Below, one piece after another: positions 49,700 through 60,220 of a stretch of DNA of 64,000 bases. Position numbers and translations under genes: made by a program. Every line of letters starts with the position of its first letter. The first letter of the stretch is position 1. The notes below the pieces were generated by a model that worked only from the letters and a program-made list of their open reading frames with translations, had not been told where the DNA came from and did no database searches. Origin of the DNA: Hordeum vulgare subsp. vulgare (Eukaryota; Streptophyta; Magnoliopsida; Poales; Poaceae); contig NC_058524.1 in NCBI RefSeq assembly GCF_904849725.1, positions 546,223,763 through 546,287,762 of the forward strand, read 5' to 3'.

Positions 49700-50750
49700 A
49701 TACTTGCTAACTTGCAGGGTCACTCGGCTAGCTGGAAACCAGGTTATCCCTATAACTAAGAGACTCGTCACTCGGACAACAAAACGTCCACATGACAAGA
49801 AAAACGTTCAAGTTTAGTTTGGTGGTATTTCCATCCAGATGACTAATGTGCAGGCACTCTCCAGCACCGCACGTCGCTACACAACGGGACGCGACATCAT
49901 CACTCAGTCGAAAGCATCGTAATCACTCGGCCGTTCTGCGCGTCGTCACTCGGTCGGACGCGCGTCGTCATCACTCGGCCGCCCTGCACATCGTCGCTGA
50001 GTTAGACGTGCGTCGTCATCACTCGGCAGCTCCGCGCATCGCCTCTCAGCCAGACGCTCCATCGTCACTCGGCCACCCCGTGCGCCATCACTCTACTGGA
50101 CGTGTCGTCATCACTCGGCAGCTCCGTGCATCGCCACTCAGTCGGATGCTCCATCCTCACTCGGCCGCTCCGTGCATCGCCACTCAGTCGGACGGTCCAT
50201 CCTCACTCGGCCGCTCCGCGCATCGTCACTCGGCGACCCCGTGCGCCATCACTCTACTGGACGCGTCTTCATCACTCGGCAGCTCCGCGCATCGCCACTC
50301 AGTCGGATGCTCCATCCTCACTCGGCCGCTCCGCGCATCGCCACTCAGTCGGACGGTCCATCCTCACTCAGCCGCTCCACGCACCGTCACTCTACTGGAC
50401 GCGCCGTCATCACTCGACCGCTCTGCGCGTCGGCGCTTGGTCGAACACGCGTCATCATCACTCGGTCGCCTAGCATGTTTTCACTCAGTCGGCCGCGTCG
50501 TCAACGCTCGGCCGCCCTGCGTGTCGTCACTCGGCTGGAGACTCCTTCGTCACTCGACAGCTTCGCGTGTTGTCATTCGGCTGGAGGCTCCTTCGTCACC
50601 TGGTTGCTCTACACGTCGTCACTCGGCCGCCCCGCGTGTCGCCACTCAGCTAGACGCGTCTTCATCGCTTGACCGCCCAACACGTCGCCACTCAGCCGGA
50701 CGTGTCTACTTCGCTCGACCGCCCCGCGCGTCGTCAGGCAGCTAAGTCAT
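49700..50750 (+). repeat. CACTCGG-rich degenerate repeat block
   Basis: Dozens of copies of CACTCGG or CACTCAG alternate with GCATCGCC/CGTCGTC-type spacers at roughly 20-40 bp. Larger units such as GCATCGCCACTCAGTCGGA and CATCCTCACTCGGCCGCTCC recur. It contains a 299-codon open frame (49846-50745) that reads as low-complexity R/H/S/P-rich protein. The openness follows from composition, so I do not call it a gene. Confidence 0.85.
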
Positions 50751-51373
50751 TTTTTCACAGACTGCATTCTATTAAATAATCGTTTCTACATTACCGAGTG
50801 TCGAGGAAGTCGCACATGACGTTCACTCGGAGGCCACGCCACTGAGTGTACCTCTGCACTCGGTTGTTTATTTTTATGTGGGAACACTTCACTTCCGCTT
50901 CGTTGGGGTCCAGTAGTCAAACGAGTTCAACCGGATCCTTCACTCTTTTAGACTCTTGCTGGTTCTGAACCAGCAATCACGTGGCACACCCAGCGGGTGT
51001 CTATGGGTGCAATTTACAGAAACTATTTCAGAAAAGATCATATTACTTTGATAAATTTTTTATGCTGGCTTGTGCTATTTTTCATACACATGTTACTCGA
51101 CGCATCCGTGCGCCATCCTCGTCGCTGCTCAGGCTCAGTCGCCGCAACGATCATTCATGCGTTTTCACGTGTTCGGAAGCCCTTTCAATGACGTAGTGGA
51201 CACGGCCGCCCCGCGTGCCATCGGTGGGTCGGACGCCTCCTCGACATACATCACTTGGCCATCCCCCGCGTTGCCACTCAGCCAGAATCGTCTACCTCAC
51301 TCGGATGCCATGCGCATCGTCACTCCGTGTGGCACGTCTTCATCACTCGGACGCCCCGCGCGCAACCGCTCGG

Positions 51374-52310
51374 CTTAGCTGCGATTCAGTATCGCCTAAA
51401 TTAAAACTACTCCGAGTGCGGACATGTTCCACACTCGGGGACTTAGCTGCGACTCCGTATCGCCTAAGTTAAAAACAACTCCGAGTGCGGACATGCTCCA
51501 CACTCGGGGGCTTAGCTGCGACTCCGTATCGCCTAAGTTAAAAACAACTCCAAGTGCGGACATGCTCCACGCTCGGGGGCTTAGCTGCGACTCCGTATCG
51601 CCTAAGTTAAAAACAACTTCGAGTGCGGACATGTTCCACACTTGGGGACTTAGCTGCGACTCCGGATCGCCTAAGTTAAAAACAACTCCGAGTGCGGACA
51701 TGCTCCACACTTGGGGACTTAGCTGCGAATCCGTATCACCTAAGTTAAAAACAACTCCGAGTGCGGACATGCTCCACGCTCGGGGGCTTAGCTGCGACTC
51801 CGTATCGCCTAAGTTAAAAACAACTCCGAGTGCGGACATGTTCCACACTTGGGGACTTAGCTGCGACTCCGTATCGCCTAAGTTAAAAATAACTCCGAGT
51901 GCGGACATGCTCCACGCTCGGGGGCTTAGCTGCGACTCTGTATCCCCTAAGTTAAAAACAACTCCGAGTGCGGACATGTTCCACACTTGGGGACTTAGCT
52001 GCGACTCCGTATCGCCTAAGTTAAAAACAACTCCGAGTGCGGACATGATCCACACTCGGGGGCTTAGCTGCGACTCCGTATCGCCTAAGCTAAAAACAAC
52101 TCCGAGTGCGGACATGTTCCACACTCGGAGACTTAGCTGCGACTCCGTATCACCTAAGTGAAAAACAACTCTGAGTACGGACATGCTCCGCACTCGGAGG
52201 CTTAGCTGCGACTCTGTATCGCCTAAGTTAAAACTACTCCGAGTACAAACACGCTACACACTCGGGGACTTAGCTGCGACCCCGTATCGCCTAAGTTAAA
52301 AAATACACTC
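51374..52310 (+). repeat. 69-bp tandem array, about 14 copies
   Basis: Units starting CTTAGCTGCGACTCCGTATC recur at 51374, 51442, 51511, 51580 and so on to about 52268, mostly 69 bp apart. They contain GCCTAAGTTAAAAACAACTC and CGAGTGCGGACATGCTCCAC. Because 69 is divisible by three and the unit lacks stops in one frame per strand, 245 codons are open on plus (51424-52161) and 265 on minus (51396-52193). Each is a 23-residue repeat (plus: LSCDSVSPKLKTTPSADM core). Function, if any, is unknown. Confidence 0.95.
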
Positions 52311-52779
52311 GGAGACTTGACTTTGATCCAGAAATCATATAATGCAGATTCAACAAACATTCAACATGACAAACACTGGAAGTCTTAAACCCTCTGCCAG
52401 ACTCATCTAGTCCGACAGAGGCTCGGGGACTACACCCAGTGGGTGCACTGAGCGTGCCCCCACAGGAAGAGAAATACAAAGAAGAAACATTCTGCTTGGT
52501 CAGGTCCACCAACAACATCCAAGTTCAACAGATTCAACAGATCCCAACCGACTACCAGCAGTCAGTCAGAGTCTCAAGATCCTGTTGGTCACTCGGATCT
52601 ACTTCAATTCTTAAGTTCACTCGGACGTACTACTCAGCAGAATCGATCAAGGCAAATGATGAAGACTTCAATCAACGCATAATCTTGCAAGGCCCTGAAG
52701 CACGTTCAAGTTTGGTCTGCTGCTACAAGATTTACATCGACACCTTCACCATTCGGACCCTGATCCATTCGGGGGCTAA

Positions 52780-53359
52780 TGACGGGGATATAGCCCTAGG
52801 GTAGGGTCATAGGTCTGACCAATACGTCCTACCCAAGGGCACCTCATTATTAGTTTAAGGACTACAAGGGAAATTCCTACTGGATCGTGACAACATCTAA
52901 TCCACTCAGTACGGATCCACTCAGACAAGTATATTCCATCCACTCGGATGACAGTCAACCACTCGGCCGTATGACTCACTCGGTCATGCAAATACCAACA
53001 GTCGGAAAGACATCTGTAGCGGGCTGACATTATGGCATCAATGCCCCATCTTGTAACATAAGAGGTGAGGAGGTGGCGCACTCTATATAAGCCACCCCCG
53101 TCCACATAGCTAGACATCTTCTTCTTCTCCCCCAGCGGGCTCATTCCTTCCCTGGAGCTCTGGCTCTCTCTCTCTATACCTTGTAACTCATGTCCATGAC
53201 AGATAAAACAAAGCCTCTCCGGAGCACGAGACGTAGGGTTGTTATCTCCACTGTGAGAGGCCTGAACTCGCTAAAACCACCGTGTCACCCATGTGCATCT
53301 TGATAGATCATGCTCCGTTATCCTACCCTCTTTCTATTGTCGGAATCGTTACCACGACA
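52780..53359 (+). repeat. 3' LTR of the nested element
   Basis: It is nearly identical to 48102-48679; by eye there are only a handful of differences (for example ATTATTATT against ATTATTAGT, and ATCATGAC against ATCGTGAC). The insertion is therefore young compared with the broken Gypsy element it entered. Confidence 0.92.
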
Positions 53360-54855
53360 CTGTCCACACAAGCACTTAAATGACTAAGCATACGAGCATT
53401 ATGTTCCAATTGTCTGCTAACATAATCATTGAAACTCTGTTGTTTGGCAACAAAGTTATCAAATTCATCCATGCATAAGCTAGCAGGTTTATCAAAAGGA
53501 ATAGCACTCTCATCAAACCTACGCAGAGAATTTACTTCTACTACCTGCATCGGGTTATCGAGACCATGGATCTCTTTGATAGGTGGTAGATTTTTGACAT
53601 CTTCAGATTTAATGCCTTTCTCTCGCATAGATTTCTTGGCTTCTTGCATATCTTCGGGACTGAGGAATAGAATACCTCTTTTCTTCAGAGTTGGCTTAGG
53701 AGGTGGTTCGGGAATAGTCCAAGCATTCTCATTGCACAAGATGTTATTCAATAGAATCTCAACTTGTTCTACAGCTCGTTCCCTAAAAACACTACCAGCA
53801 CAACTATCTAGGTGGTCTTTAGAAGCATCGGTAAGTCCATTATAGAAGATATCAAGTATTTCATTCTTCTCAAGAGGGTGATCAGGCAAAGCATTCAGTA
53901 GCTGGATGAGCCTACCCCAAGCTTGTGGGAGACTCTCTTGTTCAGCTTGAGCAAAGTTGTATATTTCCTGCAAGGCGGCTTGCTTCTTATGGGCAGGGAA
54001 ATACTTTTCAGAGAAGTAGTAGACCATATCCTGGGGACTACACACACAACCAGGAGCAAGAGAAGTGAACCAGGTCTTAGCATTATCCTTTAGCGAGAAA
54101 GGAAACATCTTGAGGATATAGTAGTGGCGGATCTTTTCCTCACTAGTGAATAGGGTGGCTATATCGTGCAGTTTGGTAAGATGGGCTACAACCGTTTCAG
54201 ACTCATAACCGTGAAAACGATCAGATTTGACCAGAGTGATTAACTCAGGGTCGACAGAGAATTCTTAATCCTTATCGGTCACAAAGATAGGTGAAGTGGC
54301 AAACTTCGGGTCGTATTTCATCCTAGCATTCAGAGATTTTTCTTTCCACTTGCGCATTAATTTCTCAACATCATAGCTATCCTTACACGCAAGAAAGTCC
54401 CCAGCTATCTCTCCCTCCATAACATAGCGCGTATCAGGCATAAAAGGCATAGGAGAGCTAGTTCTAGCAGGCAAAATAGCAGGCTCTACTTCAATAGTAT
54501 CAGCAGTTTCAGAAGTATCATCACATCTAGCAGCAATTCTAGCAAGTTGTGCATCAAGGAATGCACCTAGTGGCAAAGCAGTGTCAAGCATAGCATCATC
54601 AGGCATAGTATCAAGCATAGCATCATCAGGCATAGTATCAAGCATAGCATCATCATAAGCATCATGGGAAGCAGAAGTAACATCATCAAGCACAAGCGAC
54701 ATATCAAGATTTCTAGCAGGAGGTGATGTCGCAAACTTACTCATAACTGAAGGTGAATCAAGTGCAGAGCTAGATGGCAGTTCCTTACCTCTCCTCGTAG
54801 TTGAGGGCAAGATTTTAGTTCTTGGATCTTTCGGATTCCTCATAGTGATCGACAT
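53360..54855 (-). pseudogene. Athila-type gag, N-terminal part, with an in-frame stop
   Basis: A single minus-strand frame opens at ATG 54853-54855, meets TAA at 54265-54267, then continues to the insertion point at 53360. The first part has a short tandem repeat MPDDAMLDT (near 54590-54660). The second has the gag core: KSDRFHGYESETVVAHLTKL, MFPFSLKDNAKTWFTSL and FNDYVSRQLEHNARMLSHLS. At 53360-53364 the frame is interrupted by the target site CTGTC of the nested retrotransposon. The structural protein would form the virus-like particle; it is doubly broken here. Confidence 0.82.
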
Positions 54856-54893
54856 ACGTCAATCCCAAGTGACTCATAGAATATGGTTGTGCT

Positions 54894-56511
54894 TCCCCGG
54901 CAACGATGCCACAAAAAGGTCTTGATAACCCACAAGTATAGGGGATCGCAACAGTTTTCGAGGGTAGAGTATTCAACCCAAATTTGTTGGTTCGCCAAAG
55001 GGGAAGCGAAAGAATATTCTCAAGTATTAGCAGCTGAGGTTGTCAGATTCAACCACACCCGAAAGATTAGTGTCTGCAAGCAAAGTATCAGTAGCAAAGT
55101 GGTATGATAGCAGCGGTGCCAGAAATGATCTGTTGACGGCAGACTATTCCTAACTGTTGTATCAATGGCACCAGTAGGTTGCACGTGGGCGAGTAACTAT
55201 TCTTCCCCGACAACAGTGTCGGAAAAGATCTTGCAACAAGTAACAGCGAAGTAGCAAGGAACAGCAGTAGCAGCAGCAACAAGGTAACAGCAGTATCAAC
55301 AATAGCAACAAAGTGGCCCAATCCCTTTTGTAGCAAGGGACAAGCCTAGACAAAGTAACGTAGCAAGGACCAGTAGTAAAAGACTTGTAGGCAGTGGATC
55401 GGTGATGGATGAGTATGACGGATATGATTCATCATGTAACAGCTATAACACGGAGAGATAAGTAACTAGCTCCCGTTCGTCATCTAATCTAGGCATGTAT
55501 TCCGTATGTAGTCATACGTGCTTAGGGAAAAGAACTTGCATGACATCTATTGTCCATCCCTCCCGTGGTAGCCGGGTCCTAATGGAAACTACAGGATATT
55601 AAGGTTCTCCTTTTAATAAAGAACCGGACCAACGCATTAACACGCGTGAATACATGAACTCCTCATACTATGGTCATCTCCGGGAGTGGTTCCGGCTATT
55701 GTCACTCCGGGGTTGCCAAGTCATAACACATAGTAGGTGACTACAACTTGCAAGATAGGATCTAAAACACACATATATTGGCGACAACATAATAGGTTCA
55801 GATCTGAAATCATGGCACTCGGGCCCTAGTGACAAGCATTAAGCATGGCAAAGTAGTAGCAACATCAATCTAGAACATAGTGGATACTAGGGATCAATCC
55901 CCGTCAAAAAGTAACTCGATTACATGATAGATCTCATCCAACTCATCACCGTCCAGCAAGCCTACGATGAGATTACTCACGAACGATGAAGAGCATCATG
56001 GAATTGTCGATGGAGCAAGGTTGATGATGACGATGGCGACGATCTCCCCTCTCCGGAGCCCGAAACGGACTCCAGATCTGCCCTCCAGATGAAGAACAGG
56101 AGGTGGCGGCACCTCTGTATCGTAAAACGCAATGAAACCTTCTCTCTGATTTTTTTTTCGGGCGAGACGGAAGATATAGAGCTGAGTTTGGGGGCGGTGG
56201 TGCCACGTGGGCCCCACAAGCCCTCACGGCCCGGCCAGGGGGGGGGGGTGTGGCCGCGGCCTAGGGGCTTGTGGCCCACTGGCACACCTCCTCCGGTGGA
56301 TCTTTGTGCATGTATTTTTCATTTATTCCAGAAAAATTCTCCGTAAATTTTCAGGACATTCCGAGAACTTTTATTTCTGCACAAAAACAACACCATGGCA
56401 ATTCTGCTGAAAACAGCGTTAGTCCGGGTTAGTTCCATTCAAATAATGCAAATTAGAGTCCAAAACAAGGGCAAAAGAGTTCGGAAAAGTCGATACGACG
56501 GAGACGTATTA
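54894..56511 (-). repeat. Gypsy 5' LTR and tRNA-Asp-type primer-binding site
   Basis: The LTR is 54923-56511. An 11-base spacer separates it from TGGCATCGTTGCCGGGGA (54911-54894, minus strand), close to the complement of the tRNA-Asp 3' end used by Athila-type elements. The terminal base next to the target duplication has mutated (TAATACG instead of TGATACG). Confidence 0.88.
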
Positions 56512-58159
56512 CCCCTAAAGACCAGTGCCCAAGAGTTGCATTCGTCGCCGTTAAACCCTTGAATAGATCTGTAGCAATTGACACTGAATAATGTCGTCAC
56601 GCACCCATGACGAGGAATTGTAACCTCGCCACCCCAAGAAGACATCAGGAATCTACATCGGAGCTCCATCTACTTTGTTTAGATGGACGAAGTTGAGGAG
56701 GAACTTAACCCGAAAGTCAAACTTGAAGAAAAAATGTCATCATCCGCCCAAGTGCCGCACATGCAAGGACTAAAAATAACCTAACTTAAACAACTAGTTG
56801 GAGTGATGGCACCGGGATTCCTTTCCCGTCACCTACCGTCGGAGTAACATGTAGACGAGAGGGGAGGTGAGTACACGGGCTCGTCGATGAAACTTGGAGG
56901 GAGAGTTTTCCCTAGTCACCAAGGAAGGGGAAGAAAACACTTAGAAAAGACAATTTTGTTAAGTGTCCATCGACTGAGACTTCACAATTGTTTTTCAGTT
57001 TTTTTTGTTTTTCTTCTTCTTATATAATGTCCCTTGAGTGGAGCCCAGGCCGGACCAAGCGAGGAGCTGCTGCTACACATCGGGGGCGGAGGGGACACGA
57101 CTGCGGGAGGGGTGGAGCCCACAGGATCTGGGGATGAAGATGGAGGTCTACCCGCTGGTCATGTCACCGGAGATGTCCTCGTCGAGGAGCGGGAGACCCG
57201 AGGACCGTCGACGGCAACGGTTACGGGCGAGCCCTAGGAGGCGCGAGAGAGAATATAGGGAGGAGGGGTCGAGCGCTGGAGGGAGGGGATCGAGCGTTGA
57301 CCCATATTTTTCCCGTGGGCAGTTCGGTGCGGGACGACACGATGGCAACCTTCATGTAGTAAGATCAAACAATAAGAACACAATGATATACCATTTTGTT
57401 TTTAAGTGAAGAAGCTGCGGAAAGCCATCCTACCTCAGTCTTTTTTACATTGTGAAGGAGAGGAAAGTGAAAAAAACTAAGTTGTCTTTTCTAAAACGAG
57501 TTATTTTTAGCTTCTAGCTTATTTATAATAAGCTGCTACAACGGAGAGCGGACGTTTGGAGCTCGGCCTCCATGAAGGTCGGAATTTTTGAATAATTCAA
57601 AATTCAAACTTTTTGGTTTTAAAAAAATATGAAAAAATATGCAAGTAAAGAATGGTGTTATGTGTATGTGTGTAAAAATTAAGGATGAAATACCTTAAAA
57701 TACGATCTGCACAAAAAAGATAAATTCATGACCTGAAACGATGAATAGTGTCATGTGTAAAAATGCCTCATATTTGTCTTTTTTACACAGCCCTCATTAT
57801 TTAAATTTAAAATTTAAAGGCCTCCATGGAGCTCGGCCACCAAACACAATTTCGGGCTACAACGTGCAAAATAACTGGCCCTAAATTTCACTCTACTAAG
57901 ACCTAGCCACTCTGTGGAAAAAAAGGTTTGTCTAAGATTTTCCTAGGCCTAATTGGTCATTACAAAAGATTTATTAAGAACTATAGACTGATATATGCAA
58001 ACCCTTGTTTTTAACTTCGAAACAGGCCATAAAAAAAAAAAAACTTCGAAACAGGAAGGTTTCCGTTGGAATTCAGAACAACAACATGTTTTTGATGAGC
58101 AACTAAAACATGCTAGCGGTTAATTCCCCTGTTCTGGCCCTGCCTGGCTTCCCTAGGCC
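56512..58159. other. Intergenic DNA upstream of the PPR gene, with one likely DNA-element remnant
   Basis: 56512-56770 continues, across the Gypsy insertion, the sequence at 41280-41413 (both are of the same GTCGCCG...AAGACATC character); I do not recognise it. 57030-57400 is GC-rich without a known product. 57550-57843 is AT-rich and bounded by TTTGGAGCTCGGCCTCCATG and CCTCCATGGAGCTCGGCCACC, resembling a short element with partly inverted ends, but no target duplication was found. The last 300 bp are AT-rich and should hold the PPR promoter. Confidence 0.45.
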
Positions 58160-59425
58160 ATGGACTCGAGTAGCCTAGCGCGAAAGCTGAGGTCGCTGTG
58201 CATCGCGGGGGAGCTCTCTCGGGCAGTGAGCCTCCTCCACCGGAGCGCCGTCCGCCCCGTCTCGAGCGCCTACGCTCTTCTGCTGCAAGAGTGCGTGAAC
58301 CGGAGGGACGCGAGGCTCGGCAAGAGGATCCACGCGCGCATCGTCTCCACCGGCTTCAGATGCAGCGACTACATGGCCACCAAGCTGCTGATCTTTTATG
58401 CCAAGATCGGGGAGCTCGGCGTCGCCCGGGGCCTGTTCGACGGAATGCCGCGCAGGGACGTCGTGGCATGGAACGCGATGGTATCCGGGTGCGCGCGCGG
58501 GGCCGAGGAGGCGCAGGCGGTGGAGATGTTCGGCCTGATGCGGGCGGAGGGGCTGAGGCCGGACCAGTTCACGTTCGCGTCGGTGCTCTGCGCGTGCGCC
58601 AGGATGGCCGCGCTGGAGCACGGCCGGCGCGTGCACGGCGTCATGGTCAAGTCGGACCGTGTCAGCGGAAACTTGTTCGCCAACAGCGCGCTGGTCGACA
58701 TGTACCTCAAGTGCAGCAGCGCCGAGGACGCGCGCCGGGCGTTCGCGGCCGCGCCGGAGCGGAACGTCACCATGTGGACTGCGCTCATCTCCGGGCACGG
58801 CCAGCACGGGCACGTGCGCGAGGCGCTGGCGCTCTTCGACGAGATGACGCGTGACGGGTTCCGGCCGAATGACGTGACGTTCCTCGCCGTGCTCTCGGCC
58901 TGCGCGCACGGCGGGCTCGTCGACGAGGGGCTGAGGCACTTCTCCTCCATGCCATCAGACTACGGGCTCGCCCCGAAGGGCGCGCACTATGCGGCGGTGG
59001 TCGACATGCTTGCCAGGGTCGGCAGGCTCCACGACGCCTACGAGGTCGTCAAGAACCTGCCGGACTGCCAGGAGCACTCGGTGGTCTGGGGCGCGCTGCT
59101 GGGCGCCTGCAGGAAGCATGGCGACGTGAGGCTACTTGAGCTTGCCGTGCCGCGCTTCTTTCGGTTGCAGCCGGGGAACGCCGGCAAGTACGTCGTCCTG
59201 GCGAACACGTACGCCACCTGCCAGATGTGGGACAGCGTGGCCGGTATGCACGAGGCCATGAAGTCGCTCGGCATTCGAAAGGACCCTGCTTGGAGCGCCG
59301 TCGAAGTCCAGGGGAAGAAGCACATCTTTCTCGCCAGGGACACATACCACGACGATTGTTCGGAGATATATGAGGCCTGCAATGCCTTGGCCCGTGCGGT
59401 CTCCGAGCATTCTGTTCGAGTGTGA
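58160..59425 (+). CDS. PLS-class pentatricopeptide repeat protein with E/E+ region
   Basis: An intronless, GC-rich ORF of 421 codons starts at ATG 58160. PPR motifs of the P-L-S type follow each other from about residue 35 to 310. They include YAKIGELGVARGLFDGMPRR, VVAWNAMVSGCARG, GLRPDQFTFASVLCACARM, NSALVDMYLKCSSAEDARRA and NVTMWTALISGHGQHGHVRE. The C-terminal part (VVWGALLGACRKHGDVRLLE, YVVLANTYATCQMWDSVAGM, then AWSAVEVQGKKHIFLA) is the E/E+ region; no DYW deaminase domain follows. Such proteins usually bind organellar RNA and act in editing or processing (family knowledge). A strong targeting peptide is not obvious at the N-terminus, which is short, so an upstream start or dual use is possible. 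No damage is seen. It is convergent with CSLA. Confidence 0.9.
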   Translation: MDSSSLARKLRSLCIAGELSRAVSLLHRSAVRPVSSAYALLLQECVNRRDARLGKRIHARIVSTGFRCSDYMATKLLIFYAKIGELGVARGLFDGMPRRDVVAWNAMVSGCARGAEEAQAVEMFGLMRAEGLRPDQFTFASVLCACARMAALEHGRRVHGVMVKSDRVSGNLFANSALVDMYLKCSSAEDARRAFAAAPERNVTMWTALISGHGQHGHVREALALFDEMTRDGFRPNDVTFLAVLSACAHGGLVDEGLRHFSSMPSDYGLAPKGAHYAAVVDMLARVGRLHDAYEVVKNLPDCQEHSVVWGALLGACRKHGDVRLLELAVPRFFRLQPGNAGKYVVLANTYATCQMWDSVAGMHEAMKSLGIRKDPAWSAVEVQGKKHIFLARDTYHDDCSEIYEACNALARAVSEHSVRV

Positions 59426-59902
59426 GCTATGGATGGCATCGGCGATCGCTGCTGGTCGAAGATGTTATTAAATCCTTGTGATTTGTTGAATGACGTCCAA
59501 GGGGGTTTGTCTGAAGTTCAGCTGTATCCATGGACTGACAGGCAGTACCATCTGAAGGGGATGTTTCTGAATGACACAGCACAGTCGGTCATTCATTCGG
59601 ACAAGAGATAGAACAGCTGATCTCTCTGGAAGCAACAAACTCAGGTCAGCTAGTGCCATACTAACTATGATTCCAACAGCAGTTGCCTGAGTGAAATTTC
59701 CCAAATGTTTATTGCACTTCAAATTGACAGGGGAGATGGAGTATAAATTATGGGTAAAAACTGAAGATAAACAGGTAGATCATCCATTTAGTATTTCGGA
59801 TGGGTACAGTTGAGGCACCAGACATTATTTCCTCTTCTCACAACAACGTTGCCTGCTAAGTGCTAAGACTGAATGAACAAATCCCCTTGTGTTTATCTTT
59901 CC

Positions 59903-60203
59903 AGACAAACGATTAAACTTCAGCAATCTACTGCGGTAATGCAGAGGCTCTTAAAAGCCTTCTTGATCATTACCTGAGTAATGTGCTTCAGACAGCACAT
60001 GCCTATCAGCTAAAACAAACATGTGCTCTTACACTGAATCTTTTGGTACAACATTACACTAAAGACAAACAATTAAACTTCAACAATCTATGCGATAATG
60101 CGGAGGCTCTAAACAGACTTCTTGATCATCAGCTAAAACAAACCTATCTATATCTTCTCTTCCGGTGCTGTTACGCTGAATCTTTCTAGATAACATTACA
60201 CCG
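59903..60203 (+). repeat. Diverged direct duplication of about 150 bp between PPR and CSLA
   Basis: The phrases GACAAACGATTAAACTTCAG, AATGCAGAGGCTCT, CTTCTTGATCAT, CAGCTAAAACAAAC and a CTGAATCTTT-ending segment occur in the same order in 59903-60062 and again in 60063-60203, with substitutions and an indel. The second copy ends about 18 bp before the CSLA stop codon, so it probably forms the CSLA 3' untranslated region. Confidence 0.75.
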
Positions 60204-60220
60204 TGAAACTGATAGTATTA

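Larger units (their letters stand above)
48102..53359 (+). mobile_element. Non-autonomous LTR retrotransposon carrying a captured asparaginase gene fragment
   Basis: It has short LTRs 48102-48679 (578 bp) and 52780-53359 (580 bp), nearly identical by eye, with ends TGACGGGGATATAG and TTACCACGACA. A PBS-like TTGGCGCCCACCATGGGG follows at 48681. A purine-rich TTCGGGGGCTAA sits just before the 3' LTR. The flanks are a perfect duplication CTGTC (48097-48101, 53360-53364). The interior has no gag, protease, reverse transcriptase or integrase that I can recognise. It holds an asparaginase fragment, CACTCGG-rich DNA and a 69-bp tandem array. It must have moved with proteins from another, probably Gypsy, element. 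Confidence 0.9.
41414..56511 (-). mobile_element. Athila-type Ty3/Gypsy retrotransposon lacking pol core, minus strand, with nested LTR element
   Basis: The LTRs are 41414-42997 (1584 bp, 3' LTR) and 54923-56511 (1589 bp, 5' LTR). On the minus strand they start TGATACGTCTCC (TAATACGTC in the 5' copy) and end GTGGGTTATCA. Flanks carry a perfect 5-bp duplication CCCCT (41409-41413, 56512-56516). The primer-binding site reads TGGCATCGTTGCCGGGGA (54911-54894), tRNA-Asp-like. The polypurine tract CTTGGGGGAGT precedes the 3' LTR at about 42998-43012. Gag, protease and an extra ORF are present, but reverse transcriptase, RNase H and integrase are absent, so it is non-autonomous. The 5.26-kb insertion at 48102-53359 splits gag. 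Confidence 0.88.

Noticed and set aside
49846..50745. 299-codon open frame on plus
   Set aside because: It reads as low-complexity R/H/S/P repeats produced by the CACTCGG block, and other frames are open too; no start context, domain or codon pattern supports a gene.
51374..52310. Possible CRISPR array or satellite
   Set aside because: Repeats are contiguous 69-bp units without unique spacers, in a plant retrotransposon; a minisatellite inside the element explains it.
58175..58939. 254-codon minus-strand ORF opposite the PPR gene
   Set aside because: It is an antisense shadow of a GC-rich exon with no recognisable protein.
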